Shown: positions 34,615 to 43,256 of the stretch, piece after piece
Layout of the letters: each line of letters begins with the position of its first letter
How positions within the stretch are numbered: position 1 is the stretch's first letter
From: Pseudofrankia inefficax
Lineage (GTDB): Bacteria > Actinomycetota > Actinomycetes > Frankiales > Frankiaceae
Direction of reading: 5' to 3'
DNA length: 64,000 bases
Assembly (NCBI RefSeq): GCF_000166135.1
Contig: NC_014666.1
Location: 6,386,001-6,450,000 of the forward strand
The notes under the pieces: generated by a model
Told to the model about the DNA's origin: nothing
Database searches by the model: none
The model's input: the letters and a program-made list of their open reading frames with translations, nothing else
Made by a program: the position numbers and the translations under genes

Positions 34615-34857
34615 CCAGAGCTCCGGCGACCCGCCGGCCCGACCATCGCCCCGGACCGCCCGGCCGAGGGTAGCGGCGGTCACGCCGGACCCAGCCCGAC
34701 CATGATCGACCGATACGTTCGCGTAGGACGTTCGACGAACGTCGCCTGCCTGGTCACGTCCCATCGCGCGCGGAACGCACGGCGCGCCTCGGTCGACGGG
34801 CGCGCGGCCCGGCGACGCGGTGGACGTGGGGCTGGCAGGGAGGGCGGTGGGCGAGCG

Positions 34858-35733
34858 ATGAGCACGGTGGGCGGGCCGAACGGGGCCGAGGCGGTCAGCC
34901 TGGACCCGGCTAGGAATGCGGGCAGGCCGTTCGACGACGGGACCGTGCCGCCAGGCCAGGCCGGCGTCACCCTGCTGGATCTGCTGGATCTGGAGGAGCT
35001 CGACCGGGACCTGTACCGCACCACCGCCGTCTTCGACGAGCCGTACTCGCTGTTCGGCGGCCAGGTCGCGGCGCAGGCGCTGCTGGCGGCCGGCCGGACG
35101 GTGCCGGACGACCGGCTGCCGCACTCGCTGCACGGCTACTACCTCAGCCGGGGCAACGCGGCCCGGCCGGCGATCTTCCGGGTGGAGCGGGACCGGGACG
35201 GACGGTCGTTCTCCGCGCGCCGGGTGGTCGCCATCCAGGGCGGCCAGGTGATCTTCAACATGTCCTGCTCGTTCCACCGGCCGCAGACCGGCCTCGACCG
35301 GCAGGCCGGGCCGCCGCCGGCGGCCGAGGCGCCCGCGTCACTGCCGCCGCTGCAACTCCCCCGGCTGTTCGACGTGGAATGCCGGCGCCCGGCGCAGCCG
35401 TATCCGGACGCCGACTGGGAGACCAGGTTCTGGGCCCGCGCGACCGTGCCGCTCACCGACGACCCGCTGCTGCACGCGAGCGTGCTGACGTACCTGTCCG
35501 ACGTGTCCGGTGGGCTCGCCGCCTGGCACGACGGACGCTCCCACTCAGGCGCGAGCCTCGACCATGCCGTCTGGTTCCACCGCCCGGCCCGGCTGGACGA
35601 CTGGGTCCTCATGGACGTCACGCCGCTGTCCGCCGCCGGCGGCCGTGGCCTCTACAACGGCACCATCCACTCCGGCGACGGCCGGCTGGTGGCCACCATC
35701 ACCCAGGAGTGCCTGTTCCGCGACGTCGCCTGA
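34858..35733 (+). CDS. tesB: Acyl-CoA thioesterase II (TesB-type)
   Basis: The 291-residue double-hotdog protein shows LLDLLDLEELDRDLYR at the start, SLFGGQVAAQAL, HSLHGYYLSRGN, SLDHAVWFHRP and ATITQECLFR, the conserved TesB blocks including the Asp and Gln of the catalytic network. It hydrolyses medium to long acyl-CoA in the cytosol. The start is the ATG of MSTVGG; its ribosome-like GGGAGGG is a little far. Its 3' end lies on the opposite strand to the monooxygenase and overlaps it by 189 bp. Confidence 0.92.
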   Translation: MSTVGGPNGAEAVSLDPARNAGRPFDDGTVPPGQAGVTLLDLLDLEELDRDLYRTTAVFDEPYSLFGGQVAAQALLAAGRTVPDDRLPHSLHGYYLSRGNAARPAIFRVERDRDGRSFSARRVVAIQGGQVIFNMSCSFHRPQTGLDRQAGPPPAAEAPASLPPLQLPRLFDVECRRPAQPYPDADWETRFWARATVPLTDDPLLHASVLTYLSDVSGGLAAWHDGRSHSGASLDHAVWFHRPARLDDWVLMDVTPLSAAGGRGLYNGTIHSGDGRLVATITQECLFRDVA

Positions 35734-37281
35734 GCGGCGCTGGGCCGGCACCGGCTCGAACCGCAGCTCGGGCCCGCCGACCCGGCCGAACCGCAGCGCG
35801 CGCACGTCGGCCAGGTAGTTCATCCGGGTCCGCCACGGCCCGCGCTCGCCCTGCCTGGGCAGTTCGGCCGCGCCTCGCAGCACGTAACCCGAGCTGAAGT
35901 CGAAGAACGACGCCTCGCCCGCCTCGCCCGCCCCGGCGGGTGGATCGGCGGGCTCCGGGACGAAGGCCTGGAGCCGGTGGCGGTCCAGATGGCGCAGCAG
36001 GCGCGCGAGGTGCTCGCCGACGAGGTCGACCTTCAGCGTCCAGGACGCGTTCGTGTAGCCGAAGGCGAAGACGAAGTTCGGCACGCCCTCCAGCATCAGG
36101 CCCTTGTACATCCGCCGGTCGGGTACGGGCACCAGGGCGCCGTCGACCGTGAGCGGGATGCCGTCGAACATCTTCAGCCGCAGGCCGGTCGCCGTGACGA
36201 CGAGGTCGGCCGCCAGCTCCGCGCCGGAGCGCAGCCGGATCCCGCCCTCGACGAACGTGTCGATCTCGTCGGTGACGACGTCGACGCGCCCGCCCCGGAT
36301 CGCGGCGAACAGGTCGCCGTCGGGCACGAGGCACAGCCGCTGGTCCCACGGGTCGTAGCGGGGGGTGAAGTGCCGGGCGACGTCGTAGCCGGGCGGTAGC
36401 GACCGTGCGACCCGGGCGAGCAGCGTGCGGCGCACCAGCTCCGGGCGCCACCGGCTCAGCCGGAACAGCAGCTGCTGGCGCACGATGTTGCGCCAGCGGA
36501 CCAGCCAGGCGGCCCAGCGGTCGGGCAGGACGCGGCGCAGCCGGGTCGTCGCCGGGTCGACCGCGGGCATCGAGACGACGTAGGTCGGCGAACGCTGCAG
36601 CATGGTGACCCGGGCGGCCCGTTCCGCGAGCGCGGGCACCAGCGTCATCGCGGTCGCGCCGCTGCCGATCACGACGACCCGCGCGCCGGTGTGGTCGAGG
36701 TCGTCCGGCCAGTGTTGCGGATGCACGACCCGGCCGGTGAACGCGGCGCGGCCGGGGAAGTCCGGCTCGTAGCCGCGGTCGTAGTGGTAGTAGCCCGTCG
36801 CCGCGACCAGCACGTCACAGCTGAGCTGGATCCGGCGCGGCCGCTCGCCGGGCGGCACGGACGACCCGGCGCCCTCGGCCGACGGCCCGGCCGCGTCGCG
36901 GGTGAGCTCCACATCGACGGTCCAGCGGGCCCGCTCGCTCGACCAGCTGGCCGCGACGACGCGGTGTCCGTAGCGGATCCGCTCGTCGATGCCGTGCTCG
37001 CGGGCGGTGTCGGCCAGATAGCGCAGGATGGCCGAGCCCTCCGCGATCAGCCGGGGCTCGGTCCACGGCCGGAACCCGTAGCCGAGGCTGCTCATGTCCG
37101 AGTCCGAGCGGACGCCGGGGTAGCGGAACAGGTCCCAGGTGCCGCCCAGCGCGCCGCGCGCCTCCAGCAGGGCGACGGCCCGGTGGGGGTGGTGGTCCTT
37201 GAGGTGGACGGCGATCCCGATGCCGGACAGGCCAGCCCCGATGATCAGTACGTCCAGGTGCTCGACCGGTCGACTCACCAT
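35545..37281 (-). CDS. Flavin-containing (Baeyer-Villiger-type) monooxygenase
   Basis: The 578-residue protein has FAD motif IIGAGLSGIGIAVHL near the start, NADPH motif VVIGSGATAMTLVPAL and FTGRVVHPQHWPDD, matching the FxGxxxHxxxW(P/D) fingerprint of Baeyer-Villiger monooxygenases. It inserts oxygen into a ketone or oxidises a heteroatom using NADPH and O2. The start is the ATG of MVSRPVEHL. The usual end would be near GGPELRFEPV; here the frame runs 63 codons further through the antisense strand of tesB, giving a Gly/Val/Arg-rich tail that is probably a late frame change rather than a working domain. Confidence 0.9.
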   Translation of the reverse strand: MVSRPVEHLDVLIIGAGLSGIGIAVHLKDHHPHRAVALLEARGALGGTWDLFRYPGVRSDSDMSSLGYGFRPWTEPRLIAEGSAILRYLADTAREHGIDERIRYGHRVVAASWSSERARWTVDVELTRDAAGPSAEGAGSSVPPGERPRRIQLSCDVLVAATGYYHYDRGYEPDFPGRAAFTGRVVHPQHWPDDLDHTGARVVVIGSGATAMTLVPALAERAARVTMLQRSPTYVVSMPAVDPATTRLRRVLPDRWAAWLVRWRNIVRQQLLFRLSRWRPELVRRTLLARVARSLPPGYDVARHFTPRYDPWDQRLCLVPDGDLFAAIRGGRVDVVTDEIDTFVEGGIRLRSGAELAADLVVTATGLRLKMFDGIPLTVDGALVPVPDRRMYKGLMLEGVPNFVFAFGYTNASWTLKVDLVGEHLARLLRHLDRHRLQAFVPEPADPPAGAGEAGEASFFDFSSGYVLRGAAELPRQGERGPWRTRMNYLADVRALRFGRVGGPELRFEPVPAQRRSGDVAEQALLGDGGHQPAVAGVDGAVVEATAAGGGQRRDVHEDPVVQPGRAVEPDGMVEARA

Positions 37282-37507
37282 TGCCACCCCCGACCCCTGA
37301 CCTGCCCTATCGCGGCAAGTCAACCCGAAGACGACGGTAGGTCGCGCAGCGGCCCTTCGGGCGGAATCCGGGTGGGAACGCGGACATCGGCCCAGGTCGG
37401 GCGGCCTGGGCGAGCGGGAGGCCACCTTTCGTGCCCATCAGCTGACCGTGAGTGCGGCCATCGGTCGGCAGCGCGCCGGGGAACGGCCCGACGCCCGACG
37501 GAGAGCC

Positions 37508-38686
37508 TCAGGAGGTCTCGGCGTCGAGGGCGGGCCGGGGACGCACCCGCGGGCTGTCGGCCTGGCGCAGGAAGTCCTCGAAGCTGGGTGGGTCCGGGAG
37601 CGGTCGCCCATCGGCCGCGGCGCGCAGCTGGTCCACCAGCGACGAGACGTACCACCGCCGGAATGCCCAGTGCTGCGGCGGCGCCTCCAGGGTCAGCAGC
37701 CGGGCCTGCCGGGCGTACTCGTCCGCCTCGTCGAGCGCCGTCAGGTAGCGCTCGCCGGCGTCGGCGGCGCTCGCCGGCAGCGAGAGCTCCAGGCGGGTGC
37801 TGCGCTGCCCGGCGGCCGCGGCCTCGATCGCCTGCTGGCGGATGAGCCGCCTGGCCTCGGCGAACCCGGTGGTCACCTGGCTGATCAGCTCGGCCAGCCG
37901 GGGCGGGACGGCCGAGCTCTCCCCGCTGGAGGCGCCCGACGCGGCCAGGGCGAACTCCCGGACGATGCTGTCGACGTGGCTCTTCGCCGCGAGCAGCAGC
38001 TCCGTCGAGACGTCCCCGAGGCAGACCCGGTATCGAGGCTCCGGCGCCGGTTCGGCCTGGCAGGGCGACCACGGCTGGGCCGCCACCGGCGACATCGGCG
38101 TCCCGGGTCCGGCGGCCGGCCGCGCCGGGGTCGGCACGACCGGCTGTGGTGCCGTTTCCGGTGGTGCCGTTTCCGGTGGTGCGGTTGCCGGTGGGGCGGT
38201 CGGCTGTGGCCCGACCGTCAGCGGCACCGGCGAGTCGGCGAGATCGAGCTCGGCCCAGACGACCTTGCCGTGACCGTTGAGCAGGGTGCCCCAGCGCGCG
38301 GCGAGGCCGGCCACCAGCGCGAGGCCTCGGCCGGTCATCATGTCGGCGCCGCCCCGGGCCCGCAGCGGCGCCACCGGGCTGGTGTCGGCCACCTCCAGGC
38401 GCAGGCAGTCGGGGCGAGCGACGACCCGCAGGTCGACCGGCGGCGCTCCATGCAGTACCGCGTTCGTCAACAGCTCACCGGCCAGCAGCTTCACATCCCC
38501 GACCAGGTCCCGCACCGGCGCGGACCCGTTCGCGAGCCCGGCGCCGAGTACCCGCCTGGCCAGCGGCACGGCATCCGGCGACGCGTCCACCCGTAGCTGC
38601 ACGAGGACCTCACCGTCGGGTCGGCCACCGCCGGGCGGCTCCCCTTCGGGGACCGCGCCCCGCGGGCTCGGGTCGCGGTCGGTCAC
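37508..38686 (-). CDS. RsbW/SpoIIAB-like ATPase (anti-sigma-type) with extra C-terminal domain
   Basis: The 392-residue product has an N-terminal GHKL ATPase fold: N-box LLAGELLTNAVLHG near residue 70, D in EVADTSPVAP and GRGLALVAGLAARWG (G2). Such proteins bind sigma factors or anti-sigma partners, or act as serine kinases in stress cascades. A Pro/Thr-rich linker (TAPPETAPPETAPQP) and a helical C-terminal domain with LAELISQVTTGFAEARRLIR follow. The partner is not adjacent. Start at ATG, downstream of the GH3 gene in the same orientation. Confidence 0.82.
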   Translation of the reverse strand: MTDRDPSPRGAVPEGEPPGGGRPDGEVLVQLRVDASPDAVPLARRVLGAGLANGSAPVRDLVGDVKLLAGELLTNAVLHGAPPVDLRVVARPDCLRLEVADTSPVAPLRARGGADMMTGRGLALVAGLAARWGTLLNGHGKVVWAELDLADSPVPLTVGPQPTAPPATAPPETAPPETAPQPVVPTPARPAAGPGTPMSPVAAQPWSPCQAEPAPEPRYRVCLGDVSTELLLAAKSHVDSIVREFALAASGASSGESSAVPPRLAELISQVTTGFAEARRLIRQQAIEAAAAGQRSTRLELSLPASAADAGERYLTALDEADEYARQARLLTLEAPPQHWAFRRWYVSSLVDQLRAAADGRPLPDPPSFEDFLRQADSPRVRPRPALDAETS

Positions 38687-38864
38687 TCGCGTCCCCTGGT
38701 CGGCGGACCACTGGACAAAGCGCGCAAAGGTCTTCCCCGTCGCTCCGTAGGTCCTTCGGGATTATTTCCGTGCTTATCCCGGCCTACCCGGTCGAAGGAT
38801 GGGCGAACCGCCGAGTCGCCTCCATGACAGTCAGGCCGATCCGCGGACAGCGGCCCCAGGGCGC

Positions 38865-41459
38865 TCAGCCGTCGACGGTCACCAGCAGCGTCGTTCCCAG
38901 CGGCAGGCTCGCGCTGGACGGGCCGACGCGCAGCTCGAACGCGCCGGGCTCCGCCAGCCAACCGGCGTCGGCGCCGGGGGCGGCGGGCCGCCAGTGCTCG
39001 AAGACGCGGCCGGTGAGGCGGACGGGAACGGTCACGGTCTGGCCGGCTGCGGCGTCGACGGCCGCGAACCCGGCGAGCCAGAGCGCCGGGCGCTCCACCC
39101 CCGACTCGGGCCGGCTCAGGTAGGCCTGGACGACGGTCCGGCCGGGCCGCGCGCCGGTGTTGCGGACGGTGACGTCGACCTGGGCCGACTCGCCGGCCCG
39201 GACCACAGCCGGCCCGTCGAGCGCCTCGTACGACCAGGTGGTGTAGCCGAGCCCGTGGCCGAACGGGTAGGCGGGCGCGGGCCCGGTCCGCCGGGCCCAG
39301 CCGCGGTAGCCCACGTGGATGCCCTCGGCGTAGTCGAGCGCCCCGTCGACGGGGGTGACCGACAGGACCGGGCAGTCCTCGGCGCGGTCCGGCCAGGTGG
39401 TCGGCAGCCGGCCGCCTGGCTCTGCCCGGCCGAGCAGCACGTCGGCGAGCGCCGCGCCGAACTCCTGGCCCGGGAACCAGGACAGCAGCACCGCGGCCAC
39501 CTCGCCGCGCCAGGGCAGCGCCACGGGCGCGCCCGCGTTCACCACCGCGACCGTGCGCGGGTTCACCGCGGCGACCCGGCGGACCAGCTCGTCCTGGCCC
39601 TCCGGCAGTGCCAGCCCGGCGCGGTCGACGCCCTCGCTCTCGGCCCGGTCGGAGGTGCCGACGACGACCACCACCGCGTCAGCCGCCGCGGCCAGCGCGA
39701 CGGCCGACTCGAACTCCACGTCCGGTGGCGACGACGGCTCCTCGGCGAGCAGCCCGAACGAGGCGACGGGCATCCCGGCGAGCAGATCGTGGCGCAGTGT
39801 GACCAGTGCGTCCTGGCCCTCGGTCAGCCGAAGACCGTCCCACCAGACCGAGGGCCGCATGAAGCCGGCGACGAGGTCCCCGCCCGGCGGCTCCATCATC
39901 CCGTCGAAGAGCACGGTCTCGGCGCCGTCGACCGTGACGGTCAGCGCGAACCTGCCGGTGCCGGCCATGCCGAACGAGTGACGCCCGGTGGCCTGCGCCC
40001 GGACCAGCGCGGTCACCTCGATCCGGGCGCAGTCGGCCAACACCGGGTCGTCCATGAACAGCAGCCGGCCGGCCAGCCGGCGTTCCACCCGCAGCTCCTG
40101 GCCGCGCGTCCCGAGGAAACGCAGCCGCAGCCCGGGCTCGCCGGACACGGGGTCACGGGCGTTGTCGCTCGTCAGCGGCGCCGGCCAGGGCTCGGCGCGC
40201 ACGCCGGTGGCGGTCACCACCTCGACGTCGTCGCCGAGCGCGGCCCGCAGGCCGGCGGCCGGGCCGACCAGGTGCGGCGGGAAGACGGTCGCGCTACCGC
40301 CGCCCTGGCCGCGTGGCAGCGTCGCGTTCGGCCCGATGACGGCGATCCGCCGCCGGCGGGCCGCGCCGGCCGTGACGCCGGCACCGGCGCGGGACCGCTC
40401 CGAGACGGGCGACGCGAGATCGTCCCAGGGGAGCAGGCCGCCCTCGTTGCGCAGCAGCACCATCCCGGCCGCGGCGGCCTCCCGCAGCAGGGCGCGCGCC
40501 GGCGGCCCGGCCGGGTCGGCGCCCTCGTTCACCGCCCGCTCGACCGCCGGCGGCGCGGGGGTGGCCACGCCCGAACCGTCAGGGGCCGGGTCGGGCAGCG
40601 CGCCGACACGGGCGGCGAGGCGCAGCAGCCGCCGGGCCTTGTCCTCGACGATCTCCGCCGCGACCTCGCCGGACTCGACGGCCGCGACCAGCGCCGGCCC
40701 CCACGGTCCGAACGGGCCGGGCATCACCAGGTCCAGCCCCGACAGCGCGGCCGGGACCGCCGAACGGGTCGCGAACCAGTCCGAGACGACGACGCCGTCG
40801 AAGCCCCAGAGGTCCTTCAGCGGGTCGCGCAGCAGGGGGTTCTCGGTCATCGTGACGCCGGCGACGCTGTTGTAGGCGGCCATCACCGCCCAGGCGCCGG
40901 CCTCCGTCACCAGCGACTCGAACGGCGCGAGGTAGACCTCCCGCAGCGCGCGCTCGTCCACCCGGGCGTCGACGGTGAACCGGTCGGTCTCGGACTCGTT
41001 CGCCACGTAGTGCTTCACCGTCGCGGCGACCCCGCCGTCCTGGATGCCGCGGACCAGCGCCCCGCCGGCCCGCGCGGTCAGCAGCGGGTCCTCCGCGAGG
41101 CACTCGAAATGCCGGCCGCCGAGCGGGCTGCGGTGCAGGTTGACGGTCGGTCCGAGCACGACGTGCACGCCCTTCGCCCGGGCCTGCGCGGCGACGAGGT
41201 GGCCGACCCGGCGCAGCAGCGCCTCGTCCCAGGTGGCCGCGAGCGCGGACGGGCAGGGCAGGCTCGCCGAAGGTTCCCGTTCGTCGGCGCGTTCGCCACG
41301 CACGCCGGCCGGGCCGTCGGACAGCACCATCGCCTCGAGGCCGACCTCGGGCGCCGGCCGGGTCCGCCAGAAGGTGGCCCCGGTCAGCAGCCGGACCCGG
41401 GCAGCCAGGTCCAGCCCGGCAAGCGCCTCGACGACGACCTTCTCGACTGTGTCCGTCAC
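38865..41459 (-). CDS. GH3 family beta-glycosidase
   Basis: The 864-residue product shows LSDGPAGVRGE, LACPSALAATWD-like LPCPSALAATWD, HYVANESETDRFTVDARVDE and GVVVSDWFATRS, whose Asp is the nucleophile. A PA14-like insertion and a C-terminal fibronectin-type domain (VTVRNTGARPGRTVVQAYLS) complete the usual architecture. It removes terminal beta-glucosyl or xylosyl residues. The frame extends upstream to 41588, but the GTG at 41459 (DTVEKVVVEA) fits the family; the ribosome site GGTGGA is weak. No signal peptide, so cytosolic, acting on imported oligosaccharides. It is part of the locus with the SAF dehydrogenase and apiosidase-like gene. Confidence 0.91.
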   Translation of the reverse strand: MTDTVEKVVVEALAGLDLAARVRLLTGATFWRTRPAPEVGLEAMVLSDGPAGVRGERADEREPSASLPCPSALAATWDEALLRRVGHLVAAQARAKGVHVVLGPTVNLHRSPLGGRHFECLAEDPLLTARAGGALVRGIQDGGVAATVKHYVANESETDRFTVDARVDERALREVYLAPFESLVTEAGAWAVMAAYNSVAGVTMTENPLLRDPLKDLWGFDGVVVSDWFATRSAVPAALSGLDLVMPGPFGPWGPALVAAVESGEVAAEIVEDKARRLLRLAARVGALPDPAPDGSGVATPAPPAVERAVNEGADPAGPPARALLREAAAAGMVLLRNEGGLLPWDDLASPVSERSRAGAGVTAGAARRRRIAVIGPNATLPRGQGGGSATVFPPHLVGPAAGLRAALGDDVEVVTATGVRAEPWPAPLTSDNARDPVSGEPGLRLRFLGTRGQELRVERRLAGRLLFMDDPVLADCARIEVTALVRAQATGRHSFGMAGTGRFALTVTVDGAETVLFDGMMEPPGGDLVAGFMRPSVWWDGLRLTEGQDALVTLRHDLLAGMPVASFGLLAEEPSSPPDVEFESAVALAAAADAVVVVVGTSDRAESEGVDRAGLALPEGQDELVRRVAAVNPRTVAVVNAGAPVALPWRGEVAAVLLSWFPGQEFGAALADVLLGRAEPGGRLPTTWPDRAEDCPVLSVTPVDGALDYAEGIHVGYRGWARRTGPAPAYPFGHGLGYTTWSYEALDGPAVVRAGESAQVDVTVRNTGARPGRTVVQAYLSRPESGVERPALWLAGFAAVDAAAGQTVTVPVRLTGRVFEHWRPAAPGADAGWLAEPGAFELRVGPSSASLPLGTTLLVTVDG

Positions 41460-41796
41460 GCGCTCATCGTCCACCCGGCGGGCCCCGGCCGTCTCTCGTC
41501 CAGGGGGGTGGTCGTCGGGCCCCCGCGGGGCTGGCCATCGCGCGGGTTCGGGGTCGCGTCGGGACGCGGTCCAACCTTCCACACGCAAGTAGTAGTAAGT
41601 TCCAGTAACTGGAGAGTTCTGCCGAACCCACCCCTAGGACCTCGTGCGCACCCACCCGCGGCCGCCCGCTCGCGGATTCCGCGCGCGCCCGAACCACGCA
41701 TCGGGCACGGGCCCGATGCAGGTACCCGGAACCCGCCCGGTCCCGACGCCCGATCGACTGCCCCGATCTGGTCAGCGGGGCGCCCGGCGGGGTGGG
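41460..41796. other. Intergenic region, 337 bp, upstream of GH3
   Basis: The GH3 promoter should lie here on the minus strand. A 13-bp palindrome at 41601-41613 is listed separately; no gene was seen. Confidence 0.4.
41601..41613 (-). promoter_or_regulatory. Palindromic possible operator upstream of GH3
   Basis: TCCAGTAACTGGA is an odd-length palindrome in an AT-rich patch in the intergenic region 5' of the glycosidase. It has the size of a regulator site. No LacI or GntR regulator gene is in the locus. Confidence 0.35.
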
Positions 41797-43083
41797 CTAC
41801 GGACGGACGCCCGGCTGCAGCGGCAGGGACGCCGCCCGGCCCTGGCCGGCGACGCCCGGCGTCGAGCACGCCGCGTCGAGCGTCCAGCGCCAGGCCCGCA
41901 GGGCCAGGCTCTCCGGCACGGACACGTCGGCGAACCGCACCGTCTCGCCGGCGGCCACCGGACGCTCGACGGTCGCGCCGGCCAGCAGGCCGATCGGCAC
42001 GTGGTCGGGCTCGTCGGCGATCAGCACCGCCTCGCCGCGCACCTCGAACCCGCCGATCGCGGTCTCGATCCGCTCCCCCGCCGCGAGCGGGCGCTTGGCC
42101 ACGGCCGCCACACCGACCCGCGGGCGCGGGCCGTTGTTGAAGGCGACCGGGTCGCCGCGCAGCAGCCGGTCGACCGTGAGCGGGACCTCCAGGTTGCACA
42201 GGTGGAACGGCCGCTCCAGGAGCACGTAGGGCGAGTCTCCGAGCCGGACCTTGTAGTACCGGAGGAACTCGCCGAGCTCCTCCTCGAAGGTCGCGACGAC
42301 GAACACGCCCGGGTTGCCCCGCTCCGGGAGCACGTAGTCGGCGATCGGCGTGCCAAGGGTGGCCGCCGCCTCGGCGAGCGGCAGGGCACCGGTCGGCACG
42401 GAGTCGGTGCGCGGCCCGAGCAGGCCGCGGCGGGCGATCGTGGCCCCCAGGCCGTTGGCGACCAGCGCCTGCTCGATCTGGAGCTTGGTGCCGTCCGTGA
42501 ACGACGTGACCTGGGTCAGCGAGATCCCCTGGCGCTCGGCCCAGTAGGCCATCTCCGCCGGCTTCGGGTGATGGTTCAGGAAGCCCTTGATGTTGCCGTA
42601 GACCAGCGGGGTCAGGCCCATCTGGCGGACCTCGTGCGCGAGCAGGGCGAGGCTGCCTGGCTGGTCGCCCTGGGCCTCGACGACCACTCCGAGGCTCGCC
42701 AGGTAGGAGCCGGCGGTCACCTGCAGCTCGGCGTCCATCGTGATGACCGGCAGTCTGGCGGCCAGGGCCTGGACGGCGACCTCGGTCCCGTGCACCGGGT
42801 CCCCGGTGGTGATGATGACGAGGTCCGACTGGGCGATCAGGCGGTCGGTCGAGTGCGTCAGCAGCCCGGCCCACGGCCCGTCGACCTCGTCGATCGGGCG
42901 CCGGGTGAGGACGCTGGACACGGTCAGCCGCGGGGTCCGGCTCAGCACGTGCGCGAGGCCGCGCGCGGTGTAGCCGGTACCGACGATCCCGACTCTGACA
43001 TCGGTCGGCAGCAGCATCGGCGCCGCGGCGGCGGCGGTCGGCCACACGACGTGGGAGGCGGATCGCACGGTTCTTGTAGTCAT
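41797..43083 (-). CDS. Predicted dehydrogenase with SAF domain (COG4091-like)
   Basis: The 428-residue protein starts with an NAD(P)-binding fold VRVGIVGTGYTARGLAHVL, followed by LVIITTGDPVHGTEVAV, VVEAQGDQPGSLALL and GNIKGFLNHHPKP; the C-terminal third (VGVAAVAKRPLAAGERIETA) is a SAF domain. This is the predicted homoserine dehydrogenase-like/SAF family, found in sugar and polyol catabolic clusters; the reaction is not established here. Between an apiosidase-like gene and a GH3 gene it probably oxidises a released sugar acid or aldehyde. Start at ATG 43083. Confidence 0.85.
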   Translation of the reverse strand: MTTRTVRSASHVVWPTAAAAAPMLLPTDVRVGIVGTGYTARGLAHVLSRTPRLTVSSVLTRRPIDEVDGPWAGLLTHSTDRLIAQSDLVIITTGDPVHGTEVAVQALAARLPVITMDAELQVTAGSYLASLGVVVEAQGDQPGSLALLAHEVRQMGLTPLVYGNIKGFLNHHPKPAEMAYWAERQGISLTQVTSFTDGTKLQIEQALVANGLGATIARRGLLGPRTDSVPTGALPLAEAAATLGTPIADYVLPERGNPGVFVVATFEEELGEFLRYYKVRLGDSPYVLLERPFHLCNLEVPLTVDRLLRGDPVAFNNGPRPRVGVAAVAKRPLAAGERIETAIGGFEVRGEAVLIADEPDHVPIGLLAGATVERPVAAGETVRFADVSVPESLALRAWRWTLDAACSTPGVAGQGRAASLPLQPGVRP

Positions 43084-43256
43084 TCAGCGCTCACTAGTCG
43101 TCAGAATGCCGGCGCGCAGGCCGCCGCCATTCGGGCTGAAGAGGACACACCACCACATTCCGGGCATCAGTGACCTCCCTCACATACCATTCCCCACAGT
43201 TGGCTGTGGACTCGTCACGCCCACAGCCGCCGCCGTCCCACCGGCTCAGGGCCGGG

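Noticed and set aside
38799-43173. Very long plus-strand open frames over the GH3 and dehydrogenase genes
   Set aside because: They are antisense to clear enzyme genes and have low-complexity Arg/Gly/Pro translations, a product of high GC.
43194-43209. CCACAG-TTGG-CTGTGG hairpin downstream of the apiosidase-like gene
   Set aside because: Six-base stem only; too weak to call a terminator or operator with confidence.
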